A stretch of DNA of 64,000 bases, from assembly GCA_002798275.1 (NCBI GenBank), contig NWQR01000002.1, positions 62,001-126,000 of the forward strand, given 5' to 3'. This document shows positions 9,306 to 17,992 of this stretch, piece by piece. The notes under the pieces were generated by a model. That model made no database searches and had not been told where the DNA came from. It saw only the letters and a program-made list of their open reading frames with translations. Numbering within the stretch: the stretch's first letter is position 1; every line of letters starts with the position of its first letter. A program made the position numbers and the translations under genes. Origin of the DNA: Lysobacteraceae bacterium NML08-0793. GTDB taxonomy: Bacteria; Pseudomonadota; Gammaproteobacteria; Xanthomonadales; Xanthomonadaceae.

Positions 9306-12182
9306 ATGACTCTCCGCAATCGCCATTTGAAGCCCAACGCACTGAGCACGGCACTCATCGCCGTCCTTGCTTTTGCTTCGAGCCATGCGCTGGCTCAAGA
9401 AGCGCAACAAGAACAGCCAACAGCCAACAGCCAACAGCCGAATTCTAACGAAAAGAAAAACTCGCTCGATCGCGTGGTGGTTACCGGCTCGCTGATTCCG
9501 GCAAGCCAGGTGGAAACCGTCACCCCGGTTACCACCATCAAGGCCGAGCAAATTGATGCCTTGGGCTTCAGCGGCGTGACCGAGGCATTGCAACAAAGCA
9601 GTGGCTCCACCGGCGGTGTGCAAGGCGACAGCACCAACTCGGCAACCTTTACCAAGGGTGCCGAAACCATGAGCATGTTCGGTCTTGCGCCGGGCTATAC
9701 CAAATATCTGATTGATGGCCGCCCGATGGCCAACTATCCGGCGCTTTACAACGGCAGTGATGTATTCAACAACATCAGCGGTATCCCGATTGACCTGGTG
9801 GATCGGGTGGAAATCCTGCCGGGCGGCCAGTCCTCGCTGTACGGCTCGGACGCAATTGCTGGCGTAGTCAACTTCATCCTGAAGAAGAATCTGGACGGCA
9901 CGGTGGTCAACCTGCGTGGCGGCTGGTTTCATGAAGGCGGCGGACAAAGCCAGCGTCTGAGTCTTGCCGACAGCTTCAGCTTTGCCGATGGGCGGCTGAA
10001 TGTGCTCTTTGGCTTGCAGCACGAAAAACGCAAACCCGTCTGGGCAAGTCAGCGTGAATTGACTCGCCAGTACAACACCAATGCCTACAACGGTGCCCCG
10101 CCCGTCGCCAGCCGCGACTGGCTGATTTACGGCTACCGCGACATTGCCAACAACGGCTTTGACGATTATGGCTATGTCTTTGCCGATCCCAACAACTGCG
10201 CCAACGTCAGCAGCGCCTTTGCCGGTACCGAAGGCAAGCAATACCGTGATGGTTCTGGCGATTATTGCGGCAGTTTCTACTCCCCCGGCTATCGCACCCT
10301 GCGCAGTGAAAAAGAAAGCAGTCAGCTTTACAGCCATGCCACATTCGACCTCAATGAAAACCATACGCTGTATGCCGACCTGCTGATAAGCGACGAGCGT
10401 GTGCGCTCTTTCAATGGCGCCGGCTATGTCTGGTGGGGCACCGGCAGCGCCTTGGGTAGCGGGTTTTATGAGCCTAATCTGGATGCCCTGGTCAATCTGC
10501 AACGTGCTTTCAGCCCGGAAGACATGGACGGTGATTGGCAGCGTACCCGCAGCAAAAACAAAAGCCGCAGCTATACCGTTACCTTCGGTGCACGCGGCAC
10601 CTTGGGTGAGTCCGGCTGGGACTACGATTTCAGCCTGACGCGCAATCAGTACAAGCTGGACAACTTCAGCGGCTCGCTGCTGGCCAAGGCCGATGATTAC
10701 TTTTTCGATACTCTGCTAGGTCCGCAGCAAGGCAATGATCCTTATCTAAATCGCTTCCCGGTTTATACGCTGGACTATGCCAAGTTCTATTCGATGCTGC
10801 CCTCGGGGGTATTCACCAGTATGTACACCGATACCCACAGCCGCAGCCGCACTTTCGACAACATGGCGCGCTTGCAGTTGACCCAGGCCTCCTTGTTCGG
10901 CCTGCCTGGCGGTGATGCTGGCCTAGCCGTAGCACTGGAAACCGCCAATGAAGGCTGGGAATACATCCCGGACAGCAAAACCCAAGATGGTTCGCTGTGG
11001 GGCTTGACGGATGTCGCCGGTTCAGGCCGCCGTTCGCGTTACGCCATCACCAGTGAATTGCGCCTGCCGGTATGGGACAAGCTCACCATTGCCGCATCTG
11101 CCCGCTACGACAACTTCAAGGTAGCCGAACAGCATGTGGATAAGCCGACCTACAGCATTGGTCTTGAGTTCCGTCCATTTGAAAGCCTGCTGATTCGTGG
11201 CAAATACGGCACTGCCTTCAAGGTGCCCACGCTTTCGGATCAATTCCAAGGGCTTTCCGGCTTCTATAGTTCCACCACCGATTACTACCGCTGCTACAAC
11301 CTCGGCTTTGACCCGGGCAATATCGAAAACTGCCCGACGCGCTATCGCAGCGTGCAGTATTTCGGTCAGCAGCGTGGCAATCCCGAGCTGCAACCGATCA
11401 ATGCCGATGTCTGGAGCATCGGTATGGTCTGGGCACCCAGCGCACGCTTCTCGCTGGCCGCCGACTATTACAACTGGGAAATTCGTGACGAAGTTTCCCG
11501 CCAGAGCACGGCTGCGCTGATGCTTGATGAAATGAGCTGCCGCACCGGCGGACTGGATCCCAATTCCGGCACCTGCGTGGCGGCTCTGTCGCAAGTGGTG
11601 CGCGATGCCAACGACAACATCGAGCTGATCCGCCTGAACAAAATCAATGTCGCCAAGGAGTCGCTGCGGGTTTTGCAGGCCAAAGCAAACTACTCGCAAC
11701 CTCTGGAGCGCTTTGGCATGCTCAACTTTGGACTTGAGTTCACCAAGGTCATGTCGCACGGCTTCCAGCGCTATCCCACCGACAACCCGCTGGACATTCT
11801 CAACGACCCCTACTACAGCACCGATCCCAAGCGCAAAGCCAATGCCACCTTGGGCTGGCGCAACGGTGCTTGGGATGCCACGTTGTATGCCAACTACATC
11901 AGCAGCACGCCCAACTATCGTTCAACCATCACCGCGCTTCGTTACGACAATCCCGGCGCGGCAAAACTGGGCAGTTACACCTATTACAACGCCAGCGTAG
12001 GCTTCAAGCCCACCGAGGATATTCGCTTGTCCTTCATGGTCAACAATCTGTTCAACCGCATGCCGACCATGGACACGACCTATCCCGGCACCAGCAACGC
12101 GCCTTTCAACTCATACAACTATGGAGTTCTTGGCCGCGGCTACTATCTGCAAATGCGCTGGGAGTTTGGCAAAAACCAGTAA
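9306..12182 (+). CDS. TonB-dependent outer-membrane receptor
   Basis: A 958-residue outer-membrane receptor for TonB/ExbBD-driven uptake. The signal peptide ends near SSHALAQ (about residue 30). A Gln/Asn/Ser-rich linker of about 25 residues follows, then the plug domain starting at DRVVVTGSLIP and including VDRVEILPGGQSSLYGSDAI. The rest is a 22-strand-type beta barrel ending NYGVLGRGYYLQMRWEFG. The ligand cannot be read from sequence; Fur and FbpABC elsewhere in the window make iron a possibility, but xanthomonad-type receptors also take up carbohydrates and peptides. The linker is encoded by a heptanucleotide tandem repeat. The ATG at 9306 has GAGGA ten bases upstream. Confidence 0.93.
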   Translation: MTLRNRHLKPNALSTALIAVLAFASSHALAQEAQQEQPTANSQQPNSNEKKNSLDRVVVTGSLIPASQVETVTPVTTIKAEQIDALGFSGVTEALQQSSGSTGGVQGDSTNSATFTKGAETMSMFGLAPGYTKYLIDGRPMANYPALYNGSDVFNNISGIPIDLVDRVEILPGGQSSLYGSDAIAGVVNFILKKNLDGTVVNLRGGWFHEGGGQSQRLSLADSFSFADGRLNVLFGLQHEKRKPVWASQRELTRQYNTNAYNGAPPVASRDWLIYGYRDIANNGFDDYGYVFADPNNCANVSSAFAGTEGKQYRDGSGDYCGSFYSPGYRTLRSEKESSQLYSHATFDLNENHTLYADLLISDERVRSFNGAGYVWWGTGSALGSGFYEPNLDALVNLQRAFSPEDMDGDWQRTRSKNKSRSYTVTFGARGTLGESGWDYDFSLTRNQYKLDNFSGSLLAKADDYFFDTLLGPQQGNDPYLNRFPVYTLDYAKFYSMLPSGVFTSMYTDTHSRSRTFDNMARLQLTQASLFGLPGGDAGLAVALETANEGWEYIPDSKTQDGSLWGLTDVAGSGRRSRYAITSELRLPVWDKLTIAASARYDNFKVAEQHVDKPTYSIGLEFRPFESLLIRGKYGTAFKVPTLSDQFQGLSGFYSSTTDYYRCYNLGFDPGNIENCPTRYRSVQYFGQQRGNPELQPINADVWSIGMVWAPSARFSLAADYYNWEIRDEVSRQSTAALMLDEMSCRTGGLDPNSGTCVAALSQVVRDANDNIELIRLNKINVAKESLRVLQAKANYSQPLERFGMLNFGLEFTKVMSHGFQRYPTDNPLDILNDPYYSTDPKRKANATLGWRNGAWDATLYANYISSTPNYRSTITALRYDNPGAAKLGSYTYYNASVGFKPTEDIRLSFMVNNLFNRMPTMDTTYPGTSNAPFNSYNYGVLGRGYYLQMRWEFGKNQ
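9413..9439 (+). repeat. Heptanucleotide tandem repeat ACAGCCA, 3.9 copies
   Basis: Three perfect ACAGCCA units plus ACAGCC lie inside the receptor coding sequence just after the signal peptide. The unit is 7 bp, so loss or gain of one copy shifts the reading frame. The repeat is in frame in this sequence. Confidence 0.9.
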
Positions 12183-12204
12183 CTGCGTTTTCGTTGCAAT
12201 CAAG

Positions 12205-12234
12205 AAAGCCCCGCATTTTTGCGGGGCTTTTCTT
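12205..12234 (+). terminator. Rho-independent terminator of receptor gene
   Basis: A 10-bp stem AAAGCCCCGC / GCGGGGCTTT has the loop ATTTTT and is followed by TCTTT. It lies 23 bp after the receptor stop codon. Confidence 0.9.
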
Positions 12235-12265
12235 TGCGATTGAATCATCATGCTGCATCGCAGCT

Positions 12266-12294
12266 TTTACATTGCCGGAAAAACTGGCTATAAG
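12266..12294 (+). promoter_or_regulatory. Sigma-70 promoter of DUF2147 gene
   Basis: -35 TTTACA (12266-12271), a 17-bp spacer and -10 TATAAG (12289-12294). Transcription would begin near 12301 and give a leader of about 30 nt with GGAG at 12322-12325. Confidence 0.7.
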
Positions 12295-12331
12295 GCGAGT
12301 CTGACTTGTCACGGCTTACTTGGAGAATCTC

Positions 12332-12766
12332 ATGCGCAAATCGTTTTTCACGCTCGCTCTTTTCGCTGCCAGCCTACCCTTTGCCACGCTGGCACAGTCC
12401 GGCAATCCCTTGATCGGCAAGTGGACCACACTGGATGATGAAACCGGCAGAGCCATGACCGTGGTGGAAATCTACCCGGCGCAAAACGGTACGCTGGCCG
12501 CCAAAATCGTGGAAAACATTGCCGCGCCCCCCACCTGCACCAAGTGCAGTGGCAGCAACAAGGACAAATCCATCATCGGCATGCCGGTACTGTGGAATCT
12601 TCGCAATGAAAATGGGGTCTGGGGCGGTGGCAATGGCCTGAAGCCCTCCACCGGCGATACCTTCCGTGTGCGCTCGGTGGAAGCGATTGAAAACGGCAGC
12701 AAACTGAAAGTAACCGGCTGCAAAGGGCCGTTTTGCCGTACCGCCACTTGGCAGCGCCGCGACTGA
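12332..12766 (+). CDS. DUF2147 family secreted protein
   Basis: A 144-residue periplasmic protein: signal peptide MRKSFFTLALFAASLPFATLAQ, then a lipocalin-like DUF2147 domain starting NPLIGKWTTLDDETG. It contains the pair CTKC (near residues 66-69) and a second cysteine pair in GCKGPFC near the C-terminus, which could form disulfides. The family is widespread and uncharacterised. The ATG at 12332 has GGAG six bases upstream; an in-frame TTG four codons earlier is less likely. It stands alone between a terminator and convergent dapB. Confidence 0.85.
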   Translation: MRKSFFTLALFAASLPFATLAQSGNPLIGKWTTLDDETGRAMTVVEIYPAQNGTLAAKIVENIAAPPTCTKCSGSNKDKSIIGMPVLWNLRNENGVWGGGNGLKPSTGDTFRVRSVEAIENGSKLKVTGCKGPFCRTATWQRRD

Positions 12767-12805
12767 CTTCACGCAAGCCTGATATCCATACGCATGAAAC
12801 CATCG

Positions 12806-12825
12806 GGGCACCTCACCGGGTGCCC
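12806..12825. terminator. Hairpin between DUF2147 gene and dapB
   Basis: A 7-bp stem GGGCACC / GGTGCCC encloses six bases (TCACCG) in the gap between the convergent genes. T tracts are poor, so termination strength is uncertain. Confidence 0.45.
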
Positions 12826-12863
12826 TTCATGCATGAGCCGCAGGGCTCGGCCAATCCGTATTT

Positions 12864-13583
12864 TCAGCGATTGGCCAGCAAATCACTTAGCTGATAAATC
12901 CCGGCCGGTTTGCCCGCCAGCCAAGCGGCAGCGTGCAAGGCGCCGCGGGCAAAGATGTCGCGGTTGGTGGCGCGGTGAACCAGCTCGATACGCTCCCCTG
13001 CCCCGCCAAATTGCACCAGATGCTCGCCAACGATATCGCCTGCGCGAATCGCGGCGTAATGCGGTGTGGCGCCGCCCATTTGCGCCGCTTCGCCCAGCGT
13101 CAGTGCCGTGCCGGAAGGCGCATCTTTCTTGTGCACATGGTGCATCTCGATGATGTCGCAATCCCAGCCCGGCAATGCGGCGGCGGCCTGCTGCACCAGT
13201 TGTCGCAACAAGGCCACGCCAATGCTGAAATTGCTGGCCCAAAGTACCGGAATCCTGGTTGCGGCCTCCTGCAGCGCCACCTGCTGCGCCTCCCCTAGCC
13301 CGGTGGTGCCCGATACCAACGGTTTGCCGCGCGCACGCGCCAAGGCCAGCACCGCATCAAAACCCTCTGGCAGGCTGAAATCCACCAGCACATCGAACTC
13401 GGGCACGCTGGGAAGCTCGCTGGCAGCGAAGTAGGCAACACCATTACTCACCCGCTCCACCGGCTTGCGCCGGGAAACCGCCAGCGGCGCAGCAAAACGC
13501 GGGTCTTCGGCCAACAGGCGCAACAACGCCTGGCCCATGCGCCCGTAAGCGCCATGAATCAGCAAAGTCAGCGGTTCAGACAT
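12864..13583 (-). CDS. dapB: 4-hydroxy-tetrahydrodipicolinate reductase
   Basis: NAD(P)H-dependent reductase of the diaminopimelate/lysine pathway, feeding both lysine and peptidoglycan synthesis. The nucleotide-binding glycine motif HGAYGRMGQ is at the N-terminus. The substrate-binding loop EMHHVHKKDAPSGTA contains the catalytic His and Lys. Its 239 residues are slightly shorter than the enterobacterial enzyme. In related genomes dapB directly follows dnaJ; here an AT-rich gene lies between them. Confidence 0.94.
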   Translation of the reverse strand: MSEPLTLLIHGAYGRMGQALLRLLAEDPRFAAPLAVSRRKPVERVSNGVAYFAASELPSVPEFDVLVDFSLPEGFDAVLALARARGKPLVSGTTGLGEAQQVALQEAATRIPVLWASNFSIGVALLRQLVQQAAAALPGWDCDIIEMHHVHKKDAPSGTALTLGEAAQMGGATPHYAAIRAGDIVGEHLVQFGGAGERIELVHRATNRDIFARGALHAAAWLAGKPAGIYQLSDLLANR

Positions 13584-13701
13584 GACGGGGACTCGATATG
13601 AAACGGCTCATAATCATGCCTGAAACTACTTGAAGACAAAAATTATTCCTAATCTTGCACGCCTCAGTGACATTACAAATGAACAGTCACGCCCCGAAAC
13701 T

Positions 13702-14094
13702 CTAACCCTTTATTGCCTCCGCAAACATAATAAATGCAAAAAAAGGCCACGCAACAAACCCCATGCTAGAAATATTTTCCAGCTCAACGAGCTCCATTTC
13801 AATAAGCTTTGCAACAATTACACCCCCAATAAACCCAACCAAAAAAATTTCCCCAATCCACAAAACAATAGCCCCGAAAAATGATATTGAATATGCGTAA
13901 TAAATCAAAAACACGAAACCAACAATTGTCGACAAGACTGTCGAAATAACCAGAGCGTCCTCACCTGGAACAGGAAACCCCCTATCCCCCCTTCTCCCAT
14001 ATTTACCAACTATCCCCCTTGATAAATAATATTTCTGCGCAAAGCTAAAAAAACTAAAACCGATATAGCCAAGAACAGCATCAACAACAAACAT
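13702..14094 (-). CDS. AT-rich small membrane protein, unrecognised
   Basis: A 130-residue protein with several hydrophobic segments: near the N-terminus (AVLGYIGFSFFSFA), ALVISTVLSTIVGFVFLIYYAYSI, AIVLWIGEIFLVGFIGGVIV, and a C-terminal FVAWPFFAFIMFAEAI. It is thus an integral membrane protein with three or four helices. A strong ribosome-binding site (AGGGGGAG, 6 bases before ATG) supports translation. Base composition is visibly much lower in GC than every neighbour, including poly-A and poly-C runs, which suggests recent acquisition. It sits between dnaJ and dapB on the same strand. I do not recognise the family; an immunity protein or phage-exclusion-like membrane protein is possible but unsupported. 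Confidence 0.65.
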   Translation of the reverse strand: MFVVDAVLGYIGFSFFSFAQKYYLSRGIVGKYGRRGDRGFPVPGEDALVISTVLSTIVGFVFLIYYAYSISFFGAIVLWIGEIFLVGFIGGVIVAKLIEMELVELENISSMGFVAWPFFAFIMFAEAIKG

Positions 14095-14121
14095 CTCATA
14101 CTCCCCCTATAAAAAAGAAAG

Positions 14122-14150
14122 CGTAAATGTTACCCCCCCCGAATTTTCAA
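14122..14150 (-). promoter_or_regulatory. Candidate promoter with G8 spacer tract
   Basis: On the minus strand TTGAAA (14145-14150) is followed 17 bases later by TTTACG (14122-14127), a weak -10. The spacer contains eight consecutive G residues (C tract at 14133-14140). The -35 match is fair and the -10 poor; the homopolymer is certain. Confidence 0.35.
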
Positions 14151-14167
14151 TAGGTTATAAGAGATTA

Positions 14168-15298
14168 TCAGCCCGTCATTCTGTCCCAGAAGCTTTTCAC
14201 GCCATCCATGAAGGTGCTGTGGCGCGGCGAGTGTTTGCGGGCGCCCTCGCCCACAAAGGTGGCTTCAAATTTTTCCAGCAATTCTTTCTGCTCACGGGTG
14301 AGGTTGACCGGGGTTTCGACAATCACCGTGCAATACAGGTCGCCCTCGCTGCGGCTGCGTACCGATTTCACGCCCTTGCCGCGCAGGCGGAATACTTTGC
14401 CGCTTTGGGTTTCGGCGGGGATGCGGATTTCCGCCTCGCCCTTCAAGGTGGGCACGCGCACGCTATCGCCCAGGGCAGCCTGGGAGATGCGAATCGGAAT
14501 TTCGCAGTGCAGGTCATCGCCTTCGCGGGTGAAGATTTCATGCTTGCGCACATGGATTTCGATATACAAATCGCCCGGCGGCGCGCCTGCCGGCCCTGCT
14601 TCGCCCTCGCCGGAGAGGCGGATGCGGTCGCCGCTGTCCACGCCTGCGGGAATGGTGACTTCCAGCACCTTGTCTTTCTGGATGCGGCCATTGCCGTGGC
14701 AGGTTTTGCAGGGTTTGGCGATGGTTTTGCCGCGCCCCTGGCAATGCGGACAGGTTTGCTGCATGCGGAATGGGCCACGCTGCATCACCACCTGGCCATG
14801 GCCGTGGCAATGACTGCAGGTATCGAGTTTGCCATCTTCCGAGCCGCTGCCATTGCAGTCGCCGCATTCCACCAGTGTCGGCAGTTCAATGGTTTTTTTC
14901 AGCCCGGCAACGGCTTCTTCCAGCCCCAACTCCAGGTGATAAAGCATGTCGGCGCCGCGCCGTGCGCGTTGCTGGCCGCCCATGCCGCCGCCAAAGATAT
15001 TGCCGAAGATGTCACCGAAAATATCGCCCATGTCGGCATAGCCAGCGCCGCCACCGCCGCCCATGCCATGTTCGAAGGCGGCATGACCGTGCTGGTCATA
15101 GGCGCGACGCTTGCTGGCATCGGAGAGCACGTCATAGGCTTCCTTCACTTCCTTGAAGGCGGCTTCTGCGGCGGCTTCGTTGCCGGGGTTACGGTCGGGG
15201 TGGTGCTTGGCCGCCGCACGGCGGTAGGCGGTTTTCAGCTCCGCTTCGCTTGCGCTGCGGGCAACACCCAGCACTTCGTAATAATCGCGTTTGCTCAT
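14168..15298 (-). CDS. dnaJ: Chaperone DnaJ
   Basis: Hsp40 co-chaperone that stimulates DnaK ATPase and delivers clients. The J domain has HPD at residues 33-35. A Gly-rich linker (GMGGGGGAG) follows, then four zinc-finger repeats ([32 protein letters not shown]) and the two C-terminal substrate-binding domains. Full length at 376 residues. Last chaperone gene of the grpE-dnaK-dnaJ operon. Confidence 0.97.
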   Translation of the reverse strand: MSKRDYYEVLGVARSASEAELKTAYRRAAAKHHPDRNPGNEAAAEAAFKEVKEAYDVLSDASKRRAYDQHGHAAFEHGMGGGGGAGYADMGDIFGDIFGNIFGGGMGGQQRARRGADMLYHLELGLEEAVAGLKKTIELPTLVECGDCNGSGSEDGKLDTCSHCHGHGQVVMQRGPFRMQQTCPHCQGRGKTIAKPCKTCHGNGRIQKDKVLEVTIPAGVDSGDRIRLSGEGEAGPAGAPPGDLYIEIHVRKHEIFTREGDDLHCEIPIRISQAALGDSVRVPTLKGEAEIRIPAETQSGKVFRLRGKGVKSVRSRSEGDLYCTVIVETPVNLTREQKELLEKFEATFVGEGARKHSPRHSTFMDGVKSFWDRMTG

Positions 15299-15316
15299 GG
15301 CTCAATCTCACAGAAA

Positions 15317-15340
15317 CGGGCAGGCGTTATCGCCTGCCCG
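15317..15340 (-). terminator. Strong hairpin between dnaK and dnaJ
   Basis: A perfect 10-bp stem, CGGGCAGGCG / CGCCTGCCCG, closes a 4-base loop in the 61-bp dnaK-dnaJ gap. On the transcribed strand it is followed by only TTT. It may act as a partial terminator or as a 3' stabiliser that sets the dnaK:dnaJ ratio. Confidence 0.6.
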
Positions 15341-15359
15341 TAATCCGATTCGGCAAGAA

Positions 15360-17273
15360 TCAGTCTTTCTTTTCGTCCTTGACTTCGGTGAACTCGGCAT
15401 CCACCACATCGTCATTGCCGGAAGCCGCAGCACCCTCGCCCGCACCCTGCTGGGCGGCAGCCGCAGCGGCTGCAAACAGCGACTGCGCAGCTTCTTCCAG
15501 CGCCTTGCTCTTGGCTTCAATCTGCGCCTTGTCATCGGACTTCATCGCCGTTTCCAAATCGGCAATCGCGGTTTCGGTGCGGCCAATCACATCGCCGGGC
15601 ACCTTCTCACCGCTGTCCTTGATGGCCTGACGGCTGGCGTGAATCAGGGCATCGGCCTGGTTGCGGGCGGCAATCAGTTCCTGGAACTTCTTGTCTTCCT
15701 CGCGGTGCGCTTCGGCATCCTGCACCATGCGCTGGATTTCTTCGTCCGAAAGCCCGGAACCGGCCTTGATTTCGACCTTCTGCTCCTTGCCGGTCTTCTT
15801 GTCCTTGGCGGTCACATGGACGATGCCGTTGGCGTCGATGTCAAAGCTCACTTCGATTTGCGGCATGCCGCGCGGCGCCGGTTCAATGCCGGTCAGGTCA
15901 AAGCGCGCCAGCGACTTGTTGTACTGCGCCTGCTCGCGCTCACCCTGCAATACGTGCACGGTCACGGCGGACTGGTTGTCATCGGCAGTGGAGAACACCT
16001 GGCTTGCCTTGGTCGGAATGGTGGTGTTCTTCTCGATAATCTTGGTGAACACCCCGCCCAAGGTTTCGATGCCGAGCGAAAGCGGCGTCACGTCCAGCAG
16101 CAGCACGTCTTTCACGTCACCGGCCAGCACCCCGCCCTGCACTGCGGCACCCAGTGCCACGGCTTCGTCCGGGTTGACATCCTTGCGCGGCTCCTTGCCG
16201 AAGAACTCGGCCACCGCCTGCTGCACTTTCGGCATGCGGGTCTGGCCACCGACCAAAATCACCTCGGCGATGTCAGCGGCCTTGAGGCCGGCATCATCGA
16301 GCGCCACGCGGCAGGGCACGATGGTCTTTTTCACCAAGTCATCCACCAAGGCTTCCAGCTTGGCGCGGGTCAGCTTGATGTTGAGATGCTTGGGACCGCT
16401 GGCATCGGCAGTGATGTACGGCAGATTGACATCGGTTTGCTGGCTGGAGGAAAGCTCGATCTTGGCGCGCTCTGCGGCATCCTTCAGGCGTTGCAGTGCC
16501 AGCGGGTCCTTGCGCAGGTCAAGCCCGTCGGTTTTTTGGAACTCTTCGACCAGATAATCAATCACGCGGGCATCGAAGTCTTCGCCGCCCAAGAAGGTAT
16601 CGCCATTGGTGGCCAGCACTTCAAACTGCTTTTCACCATCGACATCGGCGATTTCGATAATCGACACGTCAAAAGTACCGCCGCCCAGGTCATACACCAC
16701 GATCTTGCGGTCGCCGCCATCCTTGTCCAGCCCATAAGCCAGCGCCGCTGCGGTCGGCTCGTTGATGATGCGCTTGACTTCCAATCCGGCAATGCGGCCG
16801 GCATCCTTGGTCGCCTGACGCTGGCTGTCGTTGAAGTAGGCCGGCACGGTGATGACCGCTTCGGTTACCGTTTCACCCAAGAAGGCTTCGGCGGTCTTTT
16901 TCATCTTTTCCAGCACCTGCGCGCTGACTTCCTGCGGCGCCAACTTGCGGCCTTCGCTGGTTTCCACCCAAGCATCGCCATTGTCATGGGCGATGATGGC
17001 GTAAGGCACCAAGTCGAGGTCTTTCTTGACTTCGGCATCGGTGAACTTGCGGCCAATCAGGCGCTTGACGGCAAAGAAGGTGTTTTTCGGATTGGTGACG
17101 GCCTGACGCTTGGCCGAAGCCCCCACCAGCACTTCACCATCTTTGGTCCAAGCCACAATCGAAGGCGTGGTGCGGTCGCCCTCGGCATTTTCGATAACAC
17201 GGGCCTTGCCGCCTTCCATCACTGCCACGCAGGAATTGGTGGTGCCAAGGTCGATACCAATGATTTTTGCCAT
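15360..17273 (-). CDS. dnaK: Chaperone DnaK
   Basis: Hsp70 chaperone, 637 residues. The N-terminus is [20 protein letters not shown], and the ATPase-domain motifs [13 protein letters not shown] and [10 protein letters not shown] are present. The linker [19 protein letters not shown] leads into the substrate-binding domain. The helical lid ends in an Ala/Gly-rich tail and a charged VDAEFTEV C-terminus. The ATG at 17273 gives the canonical start. It is preceded by its own sigma-32 promoter as well as the one in front of grpE. Confidence 0.98.
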   Translation of the reverse strand: MAKIIGIDLGTTNSCVAVMEGGKARVIENAEGDRTTPSIVAWTKDGEVLVGASAKRQAVTNPKNTFFAVKRLIGRKFTDAEVKKDLDLVPYAIIAHDNGDAWVETSEGRKLAPQEVSAQVLEKMKKTAEAFLGETVTEAVITVPAYFNDSQRQATKDAGRIAGLEVKRIINEPTAAALAYGLDKDGGDRKIVVYDLGGGTFDVSIIEIADVDGEKQFEVLATNGDTFLGGEDFDARVIDYLVEEFQKTDGLDLRKDPLALQRLKDAAERAKIELSSSQQTDVNLPYITADASGPKHLNIKLTRAKLEALVDDLVKKTIVPCRVALDDAGLKAADIAEVILVGGQTRMPKVQQAVAEFFGKEPRKDVNPDEAVALGAAVQGGVLAGDVKDVLLLDVTPLSLGIETLGGVFTKIIEKNTTIPTKASQVFSTADDNQSAVTVHVLQGEREQAQYNKSLARFDLTGIEPAPRGMPQIEVSFDIDANGIVHVTAKDKKTGKEQKVEIKAGSGLSDEEIQRMVQDAEAHREEDKKFQELIAARNQADALIHASRQAIKDSGEKVPGDVIGRTETAIADLETAMKSDDKAQIEAKSKALEEAAQSLFAAAAAAAQQGAGEGAAASGNDDVVDAEFTEVKDEKKD

Positions 17274-17327
17274 GTGTATGTCTCTCTTAATTTGGAAATA
17301 TTGGGCGGCAATGCCGCGATGCAATCA

Positions 17328-17355
17328 ATTTGGGGATCGCTGCCAGCGCTTCAAG
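17328..17355 (-). promoter_or_regulatory. Sigma-32 heat-shock promoter of dnaK
   Basis: On the minus strand CTTGAAG (17349-17355), a 13-bp spacer and CCCCAAAT (17328-17335), against the known sigma-32 consensus CTTGAAA-N11-16-CCCCATNT. It lies in the grpE-dnaK gap about 55 bp before the dnaK start. Confidence 0.75.
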
Positions 17356-17372
17356 GGCTGGGCGAAAGAAAA

Positions 17373-17873
17373 TCAGGGCGCCACCACCACCATCGCCGGG
17401 CGCAGCAGGCGTTCATTCAGCAAATAGCCTTTCTGGAATACCTGCACGATGGCGCCACTGGCAATACCCTCGGCAGCCATCTGGCTGATCGCGTTGTGAT
17501 GCTCGGGATTGAAGGCATCGCCCGGTGACGGAGCGACTTCGACAAACCCATTCTTGCCGGCCACATCCGCCAGTTGCTTCAGGGTCAGCTCAAGCCCGGC
17601 ACGCAACGGGTCATCGGCCTTGGCGCTGGCAAGCCCGGCCTCCAGTGCATCGAACACCGGAATCATCTCGGACAGCAGCTTTTCATTGGCAAACTTGCGC
17701 GCCATTTCAATATCACGCGCCAGACGCTTACGCTGGTTTTCAAGGTCGGCGCGCTCCAGCAGGGATTGCGCCTTGAGCTGCTCGTTTTCAGCTTTCAATA
17801 CTTCAAGCGCATGTTCCGCGTCCAATTCCGGCTGCGGATTTTCGTTCGGGTCAAATTCGGTTTCTTGGCTCAT
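17373..17873 (-). CDS. grpE: Nucleotide exchange factor GrpE
   Basis: Exchanges ADP on DnaK and resets the chaperone cycle. The protein has 166 residues: an acidic, disordered N-terminus, a long coiled-coil helix (roughly residues 25-75), and the C-terminal beta domain with [11 protein letters not shown] and VVQVFQKGY-type sequence (here [21 protein letters not shown]). The ATG at 17873 has an AAAGG-type ribosome-binding site. It is the first gene of the heat-shock operon. hrcA, which often precedes it, is absent; the next gene upstream is divergent recN. Confidence 0.95.
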   Translation of the reverse strand: MSQETEFDPNENPQPELDAEHALEVLKAENEQLKAQSLLERADLENQRKRLARDIEMARKFANEKLLSEMIPVFDALEAGLASAKADDPLRAGLELTLKQLADVAGKNGFVEVAPSPGDAFNPEHHNAISQMAAEGIASGAIVQVFQKGYLLNERLLRPAMVVVAP

Positions 17874-17904
17874 TGTGGCCTTTCCATGACGGGCGATGCC
17901 CCGG

Positions 17905-17933
17905 ACATAGGGGCAGCATTTGCCGCTTTCAAG
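17905..17933 (-). promoter_or_regulatory. Sigma-32 heat-shock promoter of grpE
   Basis: On the minus strand a perfect -35 CTTGAAA (17927-17933), a 13-bp spacer and the near-consensus -10 CCCCTATGT (17905-17913). It lies about 30 bp upstream of the grpE ATG. No CIRCE inverted repeat is present nearby. Confidence 0.85.
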
Positions 17934-17952
17934 AGCCAACAACTGCTCGCCA

Positions 17953-17969
17953 GTCGCAGAATTTGCGAC
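17953..17969. promoter_or_regulatory. Inverted repeat GTCGCA-N5-TGCGAC before recN
   Basis: A perfect 6-bp inverted repeat with spacer GAATT ends 23 bp before the recN start, in the position expected of an operator. It does not match the enterobacterial LexA box (CTG-N10-CAG). The identity of any binding protein is unknown. Confidence 0.45.
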
Positions 17970-17992
17970 CGGTGCAGATTACTCTATGCGCC

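Noticed and set aside
9413-9439. CRISPR-like or satellite array
   Set aside because: The unit is 7 bp without spacers and lies inside a coding frame; it is a simple tandem repeat.
13630-13884. 84-codon plus-strand frame in the AT-rich block
   Set aside because: Asn/Lys/Pro-rich product with no ribosome-binding site; the opposite frame gives regular hydrophobic helices and has a strong ribosome-binding site.
15291-17528. 745-codon plus-strand frame opposite dnaK and grpE
   Set aside because: Antisense shadow of highly biased dnaK codons; His/Gly/Leu-rich product with no domain, and dnaK is certain on the other strand.
17874-17992. CIRCE element upstream of grpE
   Set aside because: No TTAGCACTC-N9-GAGTGCTAA repeat is present; the sigma-32 promoter explains the region.
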